This document shows positions 54,370 to 63,643 of a stretch of DNA of 63,643 nt, in pieces. The stretch comes from Chara braunii. Lineage: Eukaryota > Streptophyta > Charophyceae > Charales > Characeae. A program made the position numbers and the translations under genes. The notes under the pieces are model-generated. The model had not been told where the DNA came from, made no database searches, and was given only the letters and a program-made list of their open reading frames with translations. The DNA lies in NCBI GenBank assembly GCA_003427395.1, contig BFEA01000329.1:1255443-1319085 (forward strand), read 5' to 3'. The first letter of the stretch is position 1. Each line of letters opens with the position of its first letter.

Positions 54370-54749
54370 TTGGCCCAGCTATCGGCCGCGGGAAAAAATA
54401 GAGTCAAAACGTTTCTAGTAGGATGAATTTGGGCGCTCCTGTAGTAGCCCGTACGTTTCCTAAAATCGTGGCGCGTTAATGGGCACGACTCTAGGAAGTA
54501 CTGATGGTTTAAGGGTCTCAATGTGTTATGATCCCACTACATTCACAATGCAAAACTCAATTGCACGAAGATGCAAGAATTGTTGAACCCAAAAGAAGAA
54601 GTGGAGAAAGATGAAAGGCATTCCACGATGCAGACCCCAAATTCGAATTTCAAGGTCAAGGTCCTAGGCCAAGGGAGACCAAGTCGGTCAGTTTCAGAAA
54701 AGTCACAGTTGGGTACCTTAGGAGTCAAGTCCAACAGGCACCCGGTGAA

Positions 54750-55624
54750 CAGTCACATCCCAGAGCCAAAGGTTACAGTCTATAAGCAGAAGTCACGTCT
54801 CATATTGAAGAGTCCTATCCCACAGGGAAAGGACAGTTCCCCAGGCAAATGTCGTGTCCCAAAGGCAAGAGTCACATCCCACAGTCAAAAGTCATGTTCC
54901 ACAGGTGAAAAGTTGTGACTCACAGGCCCAAGCAGCAGCACACCAATGAAAATTCGGGAAAGTACCAGGCCTTGACACTTTGAAGCAAACAGGCCGTGAG
55001 CATGTGGTACCAGTACCAAGTCAAACCAGAAGAAGCAAAGGCTGGGATGATCTGAAGCTCGGTCCAAGTCAATACAAGGACTGGCCAGCCACATTTCAAG
55101 CAGATTGCTCATTCATGAGAAATAAGGAAGAATTGCTAAAGCGCTTGTGCGCAATCTGCGAATAGCATGCGCGCAAGAGCCCTGCTGGGCAGCACTGCAC
55201 TGAGAGGGAAGGTGGCCATAGCCTCATAGCTAGTGATAGGAAGTAGAGTTGTGTAGCAGCGGATGTATTCAGAGTCAAGATTCTCAAGTGGAGAGAGAGG
55301 GAGAGGGAGTGCATGCATGAAGAAGACCAGGATGGACAGAGAGGGAGAAGACAGAGAGAGAGAAAGAATGAGAGAGAGAGTGAGCCAGGGAGAGAAGAGA
55401 GTCACCTACCTTAGATGAGGGAGCTGGTATTGGGTTGTTGAACTCTGCGCGGTTGAGCGCTTGGTGACTGGATCTCCGAGACTGTTTAATGTGATAATTT
55501 GTTGGAATTTCTATGCTGCGCATATCTGGAGTTCGCATCTCTGGACTCCAAAGTGGATTTCGTGTGATCTCTCAATGTGTGTTTGTGTGTGTGCTCGGGA
55601 TGTCAAGCAGTGAGGCTCAATGCA
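54750..55624 (+). repeat. Element B 5' LTR
   Basis: About 875 bp matching 62267-63136 at high identity. It opens with short internal repeats (AAGTCAC/GTC and CACAGG words) and ends GTGAGGCTCAATGCA. The TATA box of the 3' LTR (TATAAA) is TACAAG here at 55073-55078. The left limit is the first base shared by both copies; a TG start is not clear. Confidence 0.9.
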
Positions 55625-55626
55625 AT

Positions 55627-55637
55627 TGGTATCGGAG
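55627..55637 (+). promoter_or_regulatory. Primer binding site, tRNA-iMet type
   Basis: TGGTATCGGAG, two bases after the LTR end, matches the plant retroelement site TGGTATCAGAG (complement of the initiator tRNA-Met 3' end) with one mismatch. Confidence 0.85.
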
Positions 55638-56488
55638 TTGGTAACTCGCTGCATCCGCTATTGACGAACACTGGCATGATTAAGGTCGGCGCATGGAGGT
55701 TGGAGTTTGAAATAGGAGTTGTAGGCCGAAGAAGAAGTGGCCAGGTTGGGGGTTGGTGAATACGTACCTGCATGCGTGGATCGTCAAGGAGCGTCTTCGA
55801 AGGAACGTTCATGAGTGAAGTGCATCGCCCCCCTAAACCCTGTATTTGTTTTAATGAATGGACGAGTGTTTTGGTACCTTCCTGCATCCTGGTGTCGCTG
55901 CTGTTGGACATAACACTTGGTGACAATCTGATTTTGTCTTGAGTCAGCATCTGGACATACATACGTGTACGAAGTAGGTAGTGTCTAGGTTAGAAGCTCG
56001 GCAGCTGGATGTATTACTCGTGAAGTAGGGAGCATGGGCATGAGCGTCGAGCACTCGTAAAACAACTCGTCTAGCCGTAAGACCGGTACTGACCGGCATG
56101 CGACCAAACCAGAGCTGACGCAGTGAGGAACTATAAGTCTTGAGAGTGAACCTTCAGATCCTAGTGGGCACGACGTCTTGTCTCCGTCGTTAAATAATTC
56201 CTGAGGTCCTTGCTGGCTGACCTTAAAATTGTTGGTTGCCCACCAGCCTCACACGGTAGTTGTAGTGACACTTTGGGGAGGGACAAAATACACACGTCAG
56301 ACTCCAACTTAGAGTAGAAAGATTAAGTGTTGAGGGTTAAGCCTATGTGGTGAGGAGGTAGAGGATACATACGTGTCCCTTTAGTAGTCATGGATGACTA
56401 CCCAATGTTCGCAACACTGACCCTATCTGTGCTATGGGGTCCACTCCTCCGTTTCTTGTTTCCTTTAGGATTACAGCGCACATGTGGC
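55638..56488 (+). other. Element B 5' leader
   Basis: Non-coding. Holds TTAAATAATTCCTGAGG near 56190, shared with element C's leader. Confidence 0.6.
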
Positions 56489-56770
56489 ATGAGTGTGACC
56501 ACACGGACTGGCGGGACTATACAGCCATACACAGCAGCACGGCAGGCTGACATTGACAATAAGTTGGCCGAGAAAATGAAAGAGAAGGAAGAGGAAAAGA
56601 GAGAGGAGGAGGAGGAAATTAAAAAAAAATTGGAGGAAGAGAAGGAGAAAATGGAGAAGGAAATGAAAAACAGAGAAGAAGAGTTGAAGGAGTTAGAAGA
56701 AGAGGAAGAAGAGGAAGAAGAGGAAGAAGAGGAAGAAGAAGAAGGAAGATTGGAGGGAAGACTGGCATAA
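56489..56770 (+). pseudogene. Element B: gag N-terminal, Glu-rich coiled coil
   Basis: MSVTTRTGGTIQPYTAARQA is the likely gag start (an upstream in-frame ATG at 56390 exists). A long Glu/Lys helix follows that ends in a poly-Glu tract made by GAAGAG repeats, then a stop. Element C's gag also begins with a charged helix. Microsatellite expansion has probably altered its length. Confidence 0.7.
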
Positions 56771-58300
56771 CCAGAAGGAGGAGAAGTGGCAGAGAGCAGC
56801 CATGCTGCGGAGCTGAGACTCCGGCAGGTTGAGGATTTGGACTGGGTGGAAAATTTGGATACCGGACAAAGCTTCCTGAGGAGACAGATGAAGAGAGGGA
56901 TTATTTCGTAGCAAAGTTGGCAGCAACAAAAAATCAAGAGGAAAGAAAGTTGTTGATCAAGGAGAAAAAGGGGGAACTCGATCAAAGTTTTTGGTCGTAA
57001 GAAGAAAAGAGTTTGAAGAGAATAAAAGATCGGAGGAAGGGGAGAGACTCCAAGCATTGTTAAAAGATTAGAAAGGAAAGCAAGTAAAGATTGAGGAACG
57101 TTGGGACCTTCTAACTGACACTTTGCTACACACCACCCAGGAACTCTATGCACTTCAAAGAACCGTTGGGAAAATGGAACAAGACCAAGAAGAGTTTAAG
57201 GGTATCTGGAATAACTACCTAAGCGCATCATCCAGCCAACTGGACCATAGGGTCCTATAGTATGCACGCCAATTAGACGATATCTTCACACAAAAACTAA
57301 CTAACACCATCACTGCAATTAAGACACGCGGCAGTGGCGGGGGTGGAGATGGTGGCGATGATAGGGATGGCAACAAGAAAGGAAAGGGTCCTAGTAAGGA
57401 TGATGTAAAGAAAGAAGGAGATAGGTCTGTGGGAGGAGAACGAAGGGAGAAGATGAAGGTAACATTGGGAAAAAGGAGGAGAGCATTTTTCATTGGGAGG
57501 TGGTGATGGACACGTACCTGTACGCATAGTTGATTCCGTATTGGGACCGCGTACTAATGGCAAGTTCATACCTAGGGGGAGACACAACAAGCTTTGCTAT
57601 CTCGTTAGTGAAGGAGGCAGGTTGTACCTCGATGGTGCAGTACTCACAGCGCACTAGGATAGAGAACTTCTTCAGGGCTTTGAAAAACCGGTTAGAAGAC
57701 AAGAACGTAGCCCGCCGTACCGAGTCCCTCATCCTCAACATTAGCGACCGCACGTGGAAGAGTGTGTCGGCACTCAAGGCCGCTATGGACGACCTGCTGC
57801 AATGTTCAGAACACTGACTGACCCCCCCTCAGATCTTGACCAATTTTGCTAGAACGTTGTCAGAACCCCTTAAGACCCAATTATATCCTTGTACTAAAGA
57901 GGAGGGGATGACTTACGAAAAGTTTAGTAATAAGATTGTTGTAAACCATGTCAGCTTCTTGCAAGAGGCAAACTATTGCCACTACTGGAAGGATCTGCAA
58001 GTCGGTAAGAAGTGGAAGAATAGGACCATATCTGACAATATAGAGGGGAAGGATAATCTGCTGGTCACCTTCGAGGAAGGAGGTGTAGAGTCATTACCGT
58101 ACGACCAAATAAATTATGGTCTAGAGAAGGAGAACAACAACCAAGTAGCCCTCGGAGGGGATTATGCGACAATTGCATCCCGTGGGGAAGGGCGACAAGG
58201 TGGAGGCCGAGGTCGAGGACGAGGTGGAGGACGACGACCCACTTCCCAGAGTGGTGGTGGCGAAGGTAGCTACTATGTAGGAGGCAGGGGTTAAGATCCC
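56771..58300 (+). pseudogene. Element B: gag capsid region, fragmented
   Basis: Continues in several frames. Around 57500-57817 comes a frame with MIPYWDRVLMASSYLGGDTT, then IENFFRALKNRLEDKNVARR; 57836-58294 has FARTLSEPLKTQLYPCTKEE and a Gly/Arg-rich tail (GRGRGRGGGRRPTSQSGGG). The order fits a Gag with a basic RNA-binding tail. Frameshifts and stops at about 56770-57480, 57817 and 58294. Confidence 0.65.
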
Positions 58301-58324
58301 TCGCAAGGTGGTAGAGGTTCTCCT

Positions 58325-58522
58325 TTGACAAGGAATAGATATTGGCAGTCATACCCAGAGCACCCGGGAATAGTTGAAGGCAAACCTTGGGTGAAAATAG
58401 AAATAGACGAGAAGGTATGGGATGATCGTCGCAAGGTCGAGCAATGTTTCAAGTGTGGTGACCCCGACCACATTGTTCCTTTTTGTCCCGAGTATCGGTA
58501 CCTAAAAGGGAACAGCCAATAG
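58325..58522 (+). pseudogene. Element B: Gag zinc knuckle
   Basis: CFKCGDPDHIVPFC at 58445-58486, a C-x2-C-x4-H-x4-C knuckle typical of retroelement nucleocapsid. Confidence 0.85.
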
Positions 58523-58784
58523 AGGTTGCAGTCGCCTCTACGAGGACTTCGGACTTAAACAGAGAGATAGAAGCGCGCGTTGAGAAGGCACCCTCCTGTC
58601 CGGAGATCCCGATGGTAGAGATTGTTGTAAGCCCCCACCTAGCTAGTTGTCCAGAGGTTGCTTGTGCTAGGACCTCTTTAGGTGATTCCTCACAAGCATT
58701 GGTGATGAACTGATCACTTGTCGTCGCGCTTGGGCCGAAATTAAGAAGAAGTCGAAAGAGTAGATAATAATAGCAGATGTAGAG

Positions 58785-59741
58785 GTGCGTAGGGAAAGGA
58801 TTGGCGCCTTAGTATACAATGGATCAACGTGTAGTTATATTAGTAGAAGAGGGTTGCAGAAGATGCACCTGGGAATGAAGGTGAAAAAGCTTAATGAGTC
58901 GATCATTAGTAAATTGGCCGATAATAGAGAGATGGGAGTGTGCGAGTACGTTGAGCGGGTCAAGGCATACTTCCAGTTGGAGGCAAGGGGCAAGGTAGAG
59001 AAAGTTATGCACTCCCTGACACTCTTACTGGAGGATAGCCTTCCTTTTGACATGATATTAGGAACAGACTGGCGCAACGTCGCGTATGCTTTCGTTAAGA
59101 TGGGCGAGCATGAGTGTTGGCTGCCCAGTCCAACAGGTGGGAAGAAAAAACTGCGTTTGTTTCACGCATCCGGCGTAGAGAGTAGTTTGTCCCTTTGTTG
59201 TATAAGTGCCCCCGCGTTCGTCACGCAGGTGGTCCAGAATGACCTTGTTGAACAAGTGTTTGTTGCTTATGTGAGGCCGGTTAGCGAAGGGAAAAAGGAA
59301 GAAGTGCATATACCACCCAATGTGCAGAGTCCATTAGACGAGTTTGCTGACGTGGGAGAGGCCCCAAGTGCAGTAGTGGAGAGGGAGACCGGTACCCGCA
59401 TTCCTGAGGGCCCCATCTATCGGATGTCTCCCAAGGAGCTCGATGAGTTGCGCAGACAATTGGATGAGTTGATAGAGAACGTGTGGATTAAGCCAAGTTC
59501 CTCACCGTATGGTGCACCGGTCTTGTTCGTGCTGAAGAAAGAAGGTGATCTGCGTATGTGTATAGATTATAAGGGACTTAATGCGATAACCATAAAGAAT
59601 GTTGAGCCATTACCGCAGATAGACGATCTCCTGGATAGAGTGCACGATTGCAAGTTCTTTTCGAAGATAGACTTGAAGTCGAGCTACCATCAAATCGAGG
59701 TGTTGCTTGAAAACCAACACAAAACGGCCTTTAGAACTTGA
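58785..59741 (+). pseudogene. Element B: protease and RT fingers/palm
   Basis: Retropepsin region IGALVYNGSTCSYISRRGL: the catalytic D-S/T-G is Y-N-G at 58815-58823, so the protease is dead. LPFDMILGTDW is the usual second block. RT follows: [54 protein letters not shown] and FFSKIDLKSSYHQI. A TGA at 59739 replaces the Arg codon (CGA) of the T-R-Y-G-H-Y-E-F run. Confidence 0.92.
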
Positions 59742-60300
59742 TATGGCCACTACGAATTCGTGGTCATGCCGTTTGGATTGACAAATGCCCCTGCTACCTT
59801 CCAGCGTTGTACAAATGAACTCTTTCGTGATTGGTTGGATAAATTTGTTGTTCTTTATTTGGACAACATTCTGATTTTCAGTAAGACGTTAGAGGAACAC
59901 CAACAGCACTTACGTATAGTGCTAAGTTGCGCAACGCACATTTTAAGTTTGAACCTGAAGAAGTTTGAGTTTGTTGTTCTTTATTTGGACAACATTCTGA
60001 TTTTTTTGAAGACGTTAGAGAAACACCAACAACACCTAAGTTGCATGACGCAGAGTTAAAGTTGAACCCGAAGAAGTGTGAGTGGGCCAAGAGTCAGGTG
60101 TTATATTTGGGACATGTGTTCGATGGAGATGGAGTTAAATTGGAAGACGCTATGATAGCAGCAATTAGAGATTGGTCGACGCCACGTATGTTGACGGAAC
60201 TACGATCGTTCCTTGGTCTGGCTAACTATTACCACAAGTTTGTGAGGAAGTTTACTGCAATAGCTGCTCCATTGCGTAGGCTGTTAAGGAAAGAGACAGT
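59742..60300 (+). pseudogene. Element B: RT catalytic region with in-frame duplication
   Basis: [20 protein letters not shown] leads to [15 protein letters not shown]. The YLDD box is YLDN (59856-59867), the second catalytic Asp changed to Asn. A direct duplication with a 126-bp period (42 codons, 59844-59969 and from 59970) repeats the box in frame. After a frameshift near 60050 the text resumes with [20 protein letters not shown] and ELRSFLGLANYYHKFVRKF. Confidence 0.92.
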
Positions 60301-60860
60301 AGATGGGGATAAAAACTATACTTCAACGTTTAAACGTCTAAAAAAGTGCTTGATAGAGTATCCGATTTTGAAGATCATAGATCCATCCTTGACGTTTATC
60401 GTTACCACTGATGCTAGTCAATACGAAATAGGTGTTGTACTCCAACAGAATGACGAGTATGGGTATAGACTTGTTGAGTTCATGTCCTATAGACTACCTA
60501 GTGAGAAGGTCGCCACTTCTACGTATGAGAGAGAGGTATTTGCTCGTAGAGAAGCCTTGAATCATTGGGGACATTACCTCCTAGGGCGGTATTTCAAAGT
60601 TTATTACGACCATGAGACACTTCGCTGGCTAAAGACCCACGCTAGAATGACACCTAAGTTGACAAGGTGGAATAGGGAGATATATAAGTTTGATTTCGAA
60701 CTGAAGCTAATTAAAGGGAAGTATAACGTTGCCATTGATGCGCTAAGTAGGCAAGCAGATTTCTTCGGTGCCATTGTAACGTACTTGGACACAGGCACCG
60801 AATTGCAAAAGAAGATTAGGTCCACCTATGCTAGTGATCCAGTCTATAGTCAATGTTGAT
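60301..60860 (+). pseudogene. Element B: RNase H
   Basis: FIVTTDASQYEIGVVLQQND, then STYEREVFARREALNHWGHY, YYDHETLRWLKTHARM and the tether KGKYNVAIDALSRQADFFG. Catalytic Asp, Glu and the D-H pair are kept. Open from 60041 to 60859, the best-preserved pol domain of the element. Confidence 0.9.
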
Positions 60861-61880
60861 TAACAAGATGCAGACGGCATTGCACGAACTTCCGAATTTC
60901 AAAGTGACCCAAGAACTGCTGTTTGAGAAGACAGGTGTGCACGAAAAATTGTGCATACCAAACAAGTGAAGAGATTAGCAGTCTAATCCTAGGGGAACGT
61001 CACGACACTGAGGGACGCTTCGAGTGGAGGAAAACGTATGCTACCCTCCTACGTTCCTATACATGGGCTGGAATGAAACACGACTACATAGCCTATACAT
61101 TGATTTACTTAGACCACTGCCTATACCGTCGGCTCCCGGAGACTCCGTGTCTATAGACTTTATGGACACTAAGGTGAGAAGTAGGAATGGGAAAAGCCAA
61201 GTTATGGTGATAGTGGACAAATTTAGCAAGTCTCCTATTTTTGTGCCACTCCCTGCTGAAGTCAAGACAGACTTAGTGATTCCGGAATTTTCAATCATTG
61301 GGTAAAGGACCGGGCATCCCGTGACTATCGTAAGTGATAGGGATATAAGGTTCACGGGCGAGCACTGGTAACAGCTTATGAGCCTGTATGGGTCCAAACT
61401 GACTATGTCCTCAGGTAGACATCCTAAGACAAATGGACAGACCGAGCAGATGAACAAAGTGTTGCAGCAAGTGCTGCGTATGTACATCCGACCAAATCAG
61501 GTTGACAGAGATGAACATCTAGCTAAGGTCGCTAGTGCCTACAACAATTTAGTACATTTGGCTGCAGCACGAACGCCCATGGAACTACATTTAGGTTGGC
61601 GGCCATGTAGGCCCATTGATTGTCTTAACCCTGATCAAGTACAAAGACTTCCGCCAGCGACTAGAGAATCTGTTGTAAAGCATAAGAAAGACTTAGAGAA
61701 GGTAAGGGAGAACATCAAGAAGGCACAGCATCAGATGATAGAACAAGCAAATAAACACAGCAGACCTTCGCAGTTCGCTGTGGGGGATTTAGTCTGGGTG
61801 AAGTCTAAAGAATTTCTCTCGGAGGATAACATATTGCAGAAGTTATTGCCTGCGCATAGGGGACCGTAGCAGATACTCGA
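60861..61880 (+). pseudogene. Element B: integrase
   Basis: LGERHDTEGRFEW-type His half of the zinc domain is present, but the C-x-x-C half is missing: the text jumps from the tyrosine-rich Y-T-W-A-G-M segment to RPLPIPSAPGDSVSIDFMD, a loss of about 20 residues against element A. DDE core: SIDFMD, IVSDRDIRF near 61327 and NGQTEQMNK near 61433. Then QANKHSRPSQFAVGDLVWVK. Stops near 60967, 61155, 61303, 61370 and 61868. Confidence 0.9.
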
Positions 61881-61881
61881 T

Positions 61882-62241
61882 GTGATTGGTGATGCGGATG
61901 GTCTTTCCTATGTTGTTGAAATTCCTTCGCATTTGCACACTTATCTGGTGTTTCATGCCTTCATGTTGCTCCCTCGTGTCAGCGATGAGCTGTTTCCATC
62001 TCAGAGATCTATGATTCCTCCTGATATGGATGGCAAATATGATGTGGACCACATTATTGCTGAGGATGTTTATAGATCGGGACGCAGGGGTAGACCCCAG
62101 CGACAATATAAAGTTAGATTTGCTTATCAAGAGCCTTCTGAAGATCGCTCGTTTACTAGGGAGGAGCTAATTGAAACAGCACCACACACAACGTCCTACT
62201 ATGAGAGAGCTAGGCGAGGAATCAACATAGTTGATAGGTAA
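61882..62241 (+). pseudogene. Element B: GPY-type tail and chromodomain-like module
   Basis: YVVEIPSHLHTYLVFHAFML is the end of the integrase GPY/F module (V-F-H-x-x-x-L). A chromodomain-like stretch follows: YDVDHIIAEDVYRSGRRGRP, then QYKVRFAYQEPSEDRSF and TREELIETAPHTTSYYERAR. The typical W of the aromatic cage is not evident. Places the family among chromoviruses. Confidence 0.8.
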
Positions 62242-62247
62242 AGATTG

Positions 62248-62266
62248 TAACTTTCTCGGAGGACCT
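62248..62266 (+). promoter_or_regulatory. Polypurine-tract region of element B
   Basis: TCTCGGAGGACCT directly before the 3' LTR; the same TCTCGGAGGACCTC precedes element A's LTR near 8555. Candidate plus-strand primer. Confidence 0.55.
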
Positions 62267-63131
62267 CAGTCACATCCCAGAGCCAAAGGTTACGTTCTAT
62301 ACGCAAAAGTCACGTCTCATATTGAAAAGTCATAGCCCACAGGGAAAGGACAGTTCACCAGGCAAATGTCGTGTCCCAAAGGCAAGAGTCACATCCCACA
62401 GTAAAAAGTCATGTTCCACAGGTGAAAAGTCGTGACTCACAGGCCCAAGCAGCAGCACACCAATGAAAATTCGGGAAAGTACCAGGCCTTGACATTCTGA
62501 AGCAAACAGGCCGTGAGCATGTGGTACCAGTACCAAGTCAAACCAGAAGAAGCAGAGGCTGGGATGAGCTGAAGCTCAGTCCAAGTCAATATAAAGACTG
62601 GCCAGCCACATTTCAAGCAGATTGCTCATTCATGAGAAGTGTGGAAGAATTGCTGAAGCGCTTGTGCGCAATCTGCGAATAGCATGCGCGCAAGAGCCCT
62701 GCTGGGCAGCACTGCACTGAGAGGGAAGATGGCCATAGCCGCATAGCTAGTAGGAGGTAGAGCTGTGTAGCAACGGATGTATTCAGAGTCAAGATTCTCA
62801 AGTAGAGAGAGAGGGAGAGGGAGTGCATGCATGAAGAAGACCAGGACGAACAGAGAGGGAGAAGACAGAGAGAGAGAAAGAATGAGAGAGAGAGAGTGAG
62901 CCAGGGAGAGAAGAGAGTCACCTACCTTAGACAAGGGAGCTGGTATTGGGTTGTTGAACTCCGCGCGGTTGAGTGCTTGGTGACTGGATCTCCGAGACTG
63001 ATTAATGTGATAATTTGTTGGAATTTCTATGCTGCACATGTCTGGACTTTGCATCTCTGGACTCGTGTGGATTTCGTGTGATCTCTCAATGTGCGTGCGT
63101 GTGTGCTCAAGGTGTCGAGCAGTGAGGCTCA

Positions 63132-63136
<5 letters not shown>
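62267..63136 (+). repeat. Element B 3' LTR
   Basis: Pairs with 54750-55624. Keeps TATAAA at 62590-62595. Ends ...GAGGCTCAATGCA, the same last bases as the 5' LTR, which fixes the right boundary of the element. Confidence 0.9.

Positions 63137-63197
<61 letters not shown>
63137..63197 (+). repeat. (GA)n microsatellite abutting element B
   Basis: About 30 GA units start at the base after the 3' LTR. The element may have inserted into a pre-existing GA tract. Confidence 0.95.
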
Positions 63198-63199
<2 letters not shown>

Positions 63200-63359
63200 G
63201 GACAAAATGAAAGAACAGAAGACGCAGAAGAATTACACAAGTTGGAACCAAACCGAATGAAGAGAACAGAAGAAGTGGAAGAATTACACAAGTTGAACCA
63301 ATGTCTTCCCCCTCACTTCTTCTCCCTCTCATCTTCTTCTCCTTTTGTCATTTTCTTCC
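63198..63359 (+). repeat. Short tandem duplication beyond the GA tract
   Basis: GAAGAATTACACAAGTTG occurs at about 63226 and 63279, with related flanking purine text. Confidence 0.7.
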
Positions 63360-63643
63360 AATAATGAATTCCATGCAACGACAACTGAATGAATGAACAG
63401 AAATCATGTCCAAGTATTCCCACTCACTGCCAGCACTCAAAGAGCCCTCCTTTCAGCCATAGCCTCACTTCTATTCTCTCGTTTGCATCGACTACTATGG
63501 TGGTTCATCCATGCTCATCACGGATGTTCAAAGGACAACACAAACACTAGTATGCCTCTCCCTTCTCATTCCGCCACAGCCACCCTCTCGGATGAAGTCC
63601 AAGACCAGCCAGTACCCCACAAGGGCCTTCTAGATGCAGCACC
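63360..63643 (-). repeat. Repeat family X, second minus copy (cut by window edge)
   Basis: TATGGTGGTTCATCCATGCT, ATGTTCAAAGGACAAC and TATGCCTCTCCCTTCTC match 4575-4645 in the same orientation. Confidence 0.6.

Noticed and set aside
56570-56760. Host coiled-coil gene
   Set aside because: The Glu-rich frame lies between the primer site and Gag of element B and starts with a retroelement-type N terminus; the poly-Glu part is microsatellite-driven.
1-63643. CRISPR array, operon or prokaryotic defence system
   Set aside because: No regularly spaced repeats with unique spacers, no prokaryotic gene organisation, and clear spliceosomal introns.

Overview
This is eukaryotic nuclear DNA, most likely from a streptophyte green lineage. 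A charophyte alga such as Chara is my best guess, but that is inference. The reasons are a spliced host gene with GT/AG introns; mitochondrial inserts with a plant-type gene set (ccmF, atp6, nad5, cox1, rrn18, trnG, group II introns with a maturase); Ty3/Gypsy elements with integrase-linked chromodomains; and L1-type LINEs. There is no operon structure and no intact transposon gene.

Backbone. Four exons of one mitochondrial carrier (SLC25-type) gene lie on the minus strand at 49192-49016, 27913-27764, 25662-25561 and 14905-14823. They join in frame with canonical splice sites across introns of about 21.1, 2.1 and 10.7 kb. First and last exons are outside the window, so most of what lies between is intron filled with mobile DNA.

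Layout. 1-5440: a hammerhead ribozyme cut by the window edge, a long inverted repeat (742-923), a GAA microsatellite and a recurring unclassified repeat (family X). 6077-9360: the 3' half of a Ty3 chromodomain element (A) and an LTR. 9362-13180: a scrambled nuclear insert of mitochondrial DNA, with a second block at 15661-16310 holding the end of a group II intron (maturase and domain V). 13267-14120: LINE fragment. 17100-24420: dispersed repeats, MITE-like pieces, a solo LTR and a repeat family (20080-20935) carrying a well-formed hammerhead ribozyme at 20777-20834. 26262-27030: CCATCC-type minisatellite. 32539-38290: a decayed LINE carrying a 486-bp TIR element with a clean 3-bp target duplication and a palindromic duplication of its RT. 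38300-47530: a Ty3 element (C) broken by a LINE fragment and by two U6 snRNA retropseudogenes. 49918-50245: two short MITE-like elements. 54750-63136: a nearly full-length Ty3 chromodomain element (B) with both LTRs, a tRNA-iMet-type primer site and many inactivating lesions.

The most interesting signals are the hammerhead-bearing repeat family, which resembles the non-autonomous plant retrozymes or the HHR-bearing Penelope-like terminal repeats, the rearranged mitochondrial insert, and the carrier gene spread over more than 34 kb.
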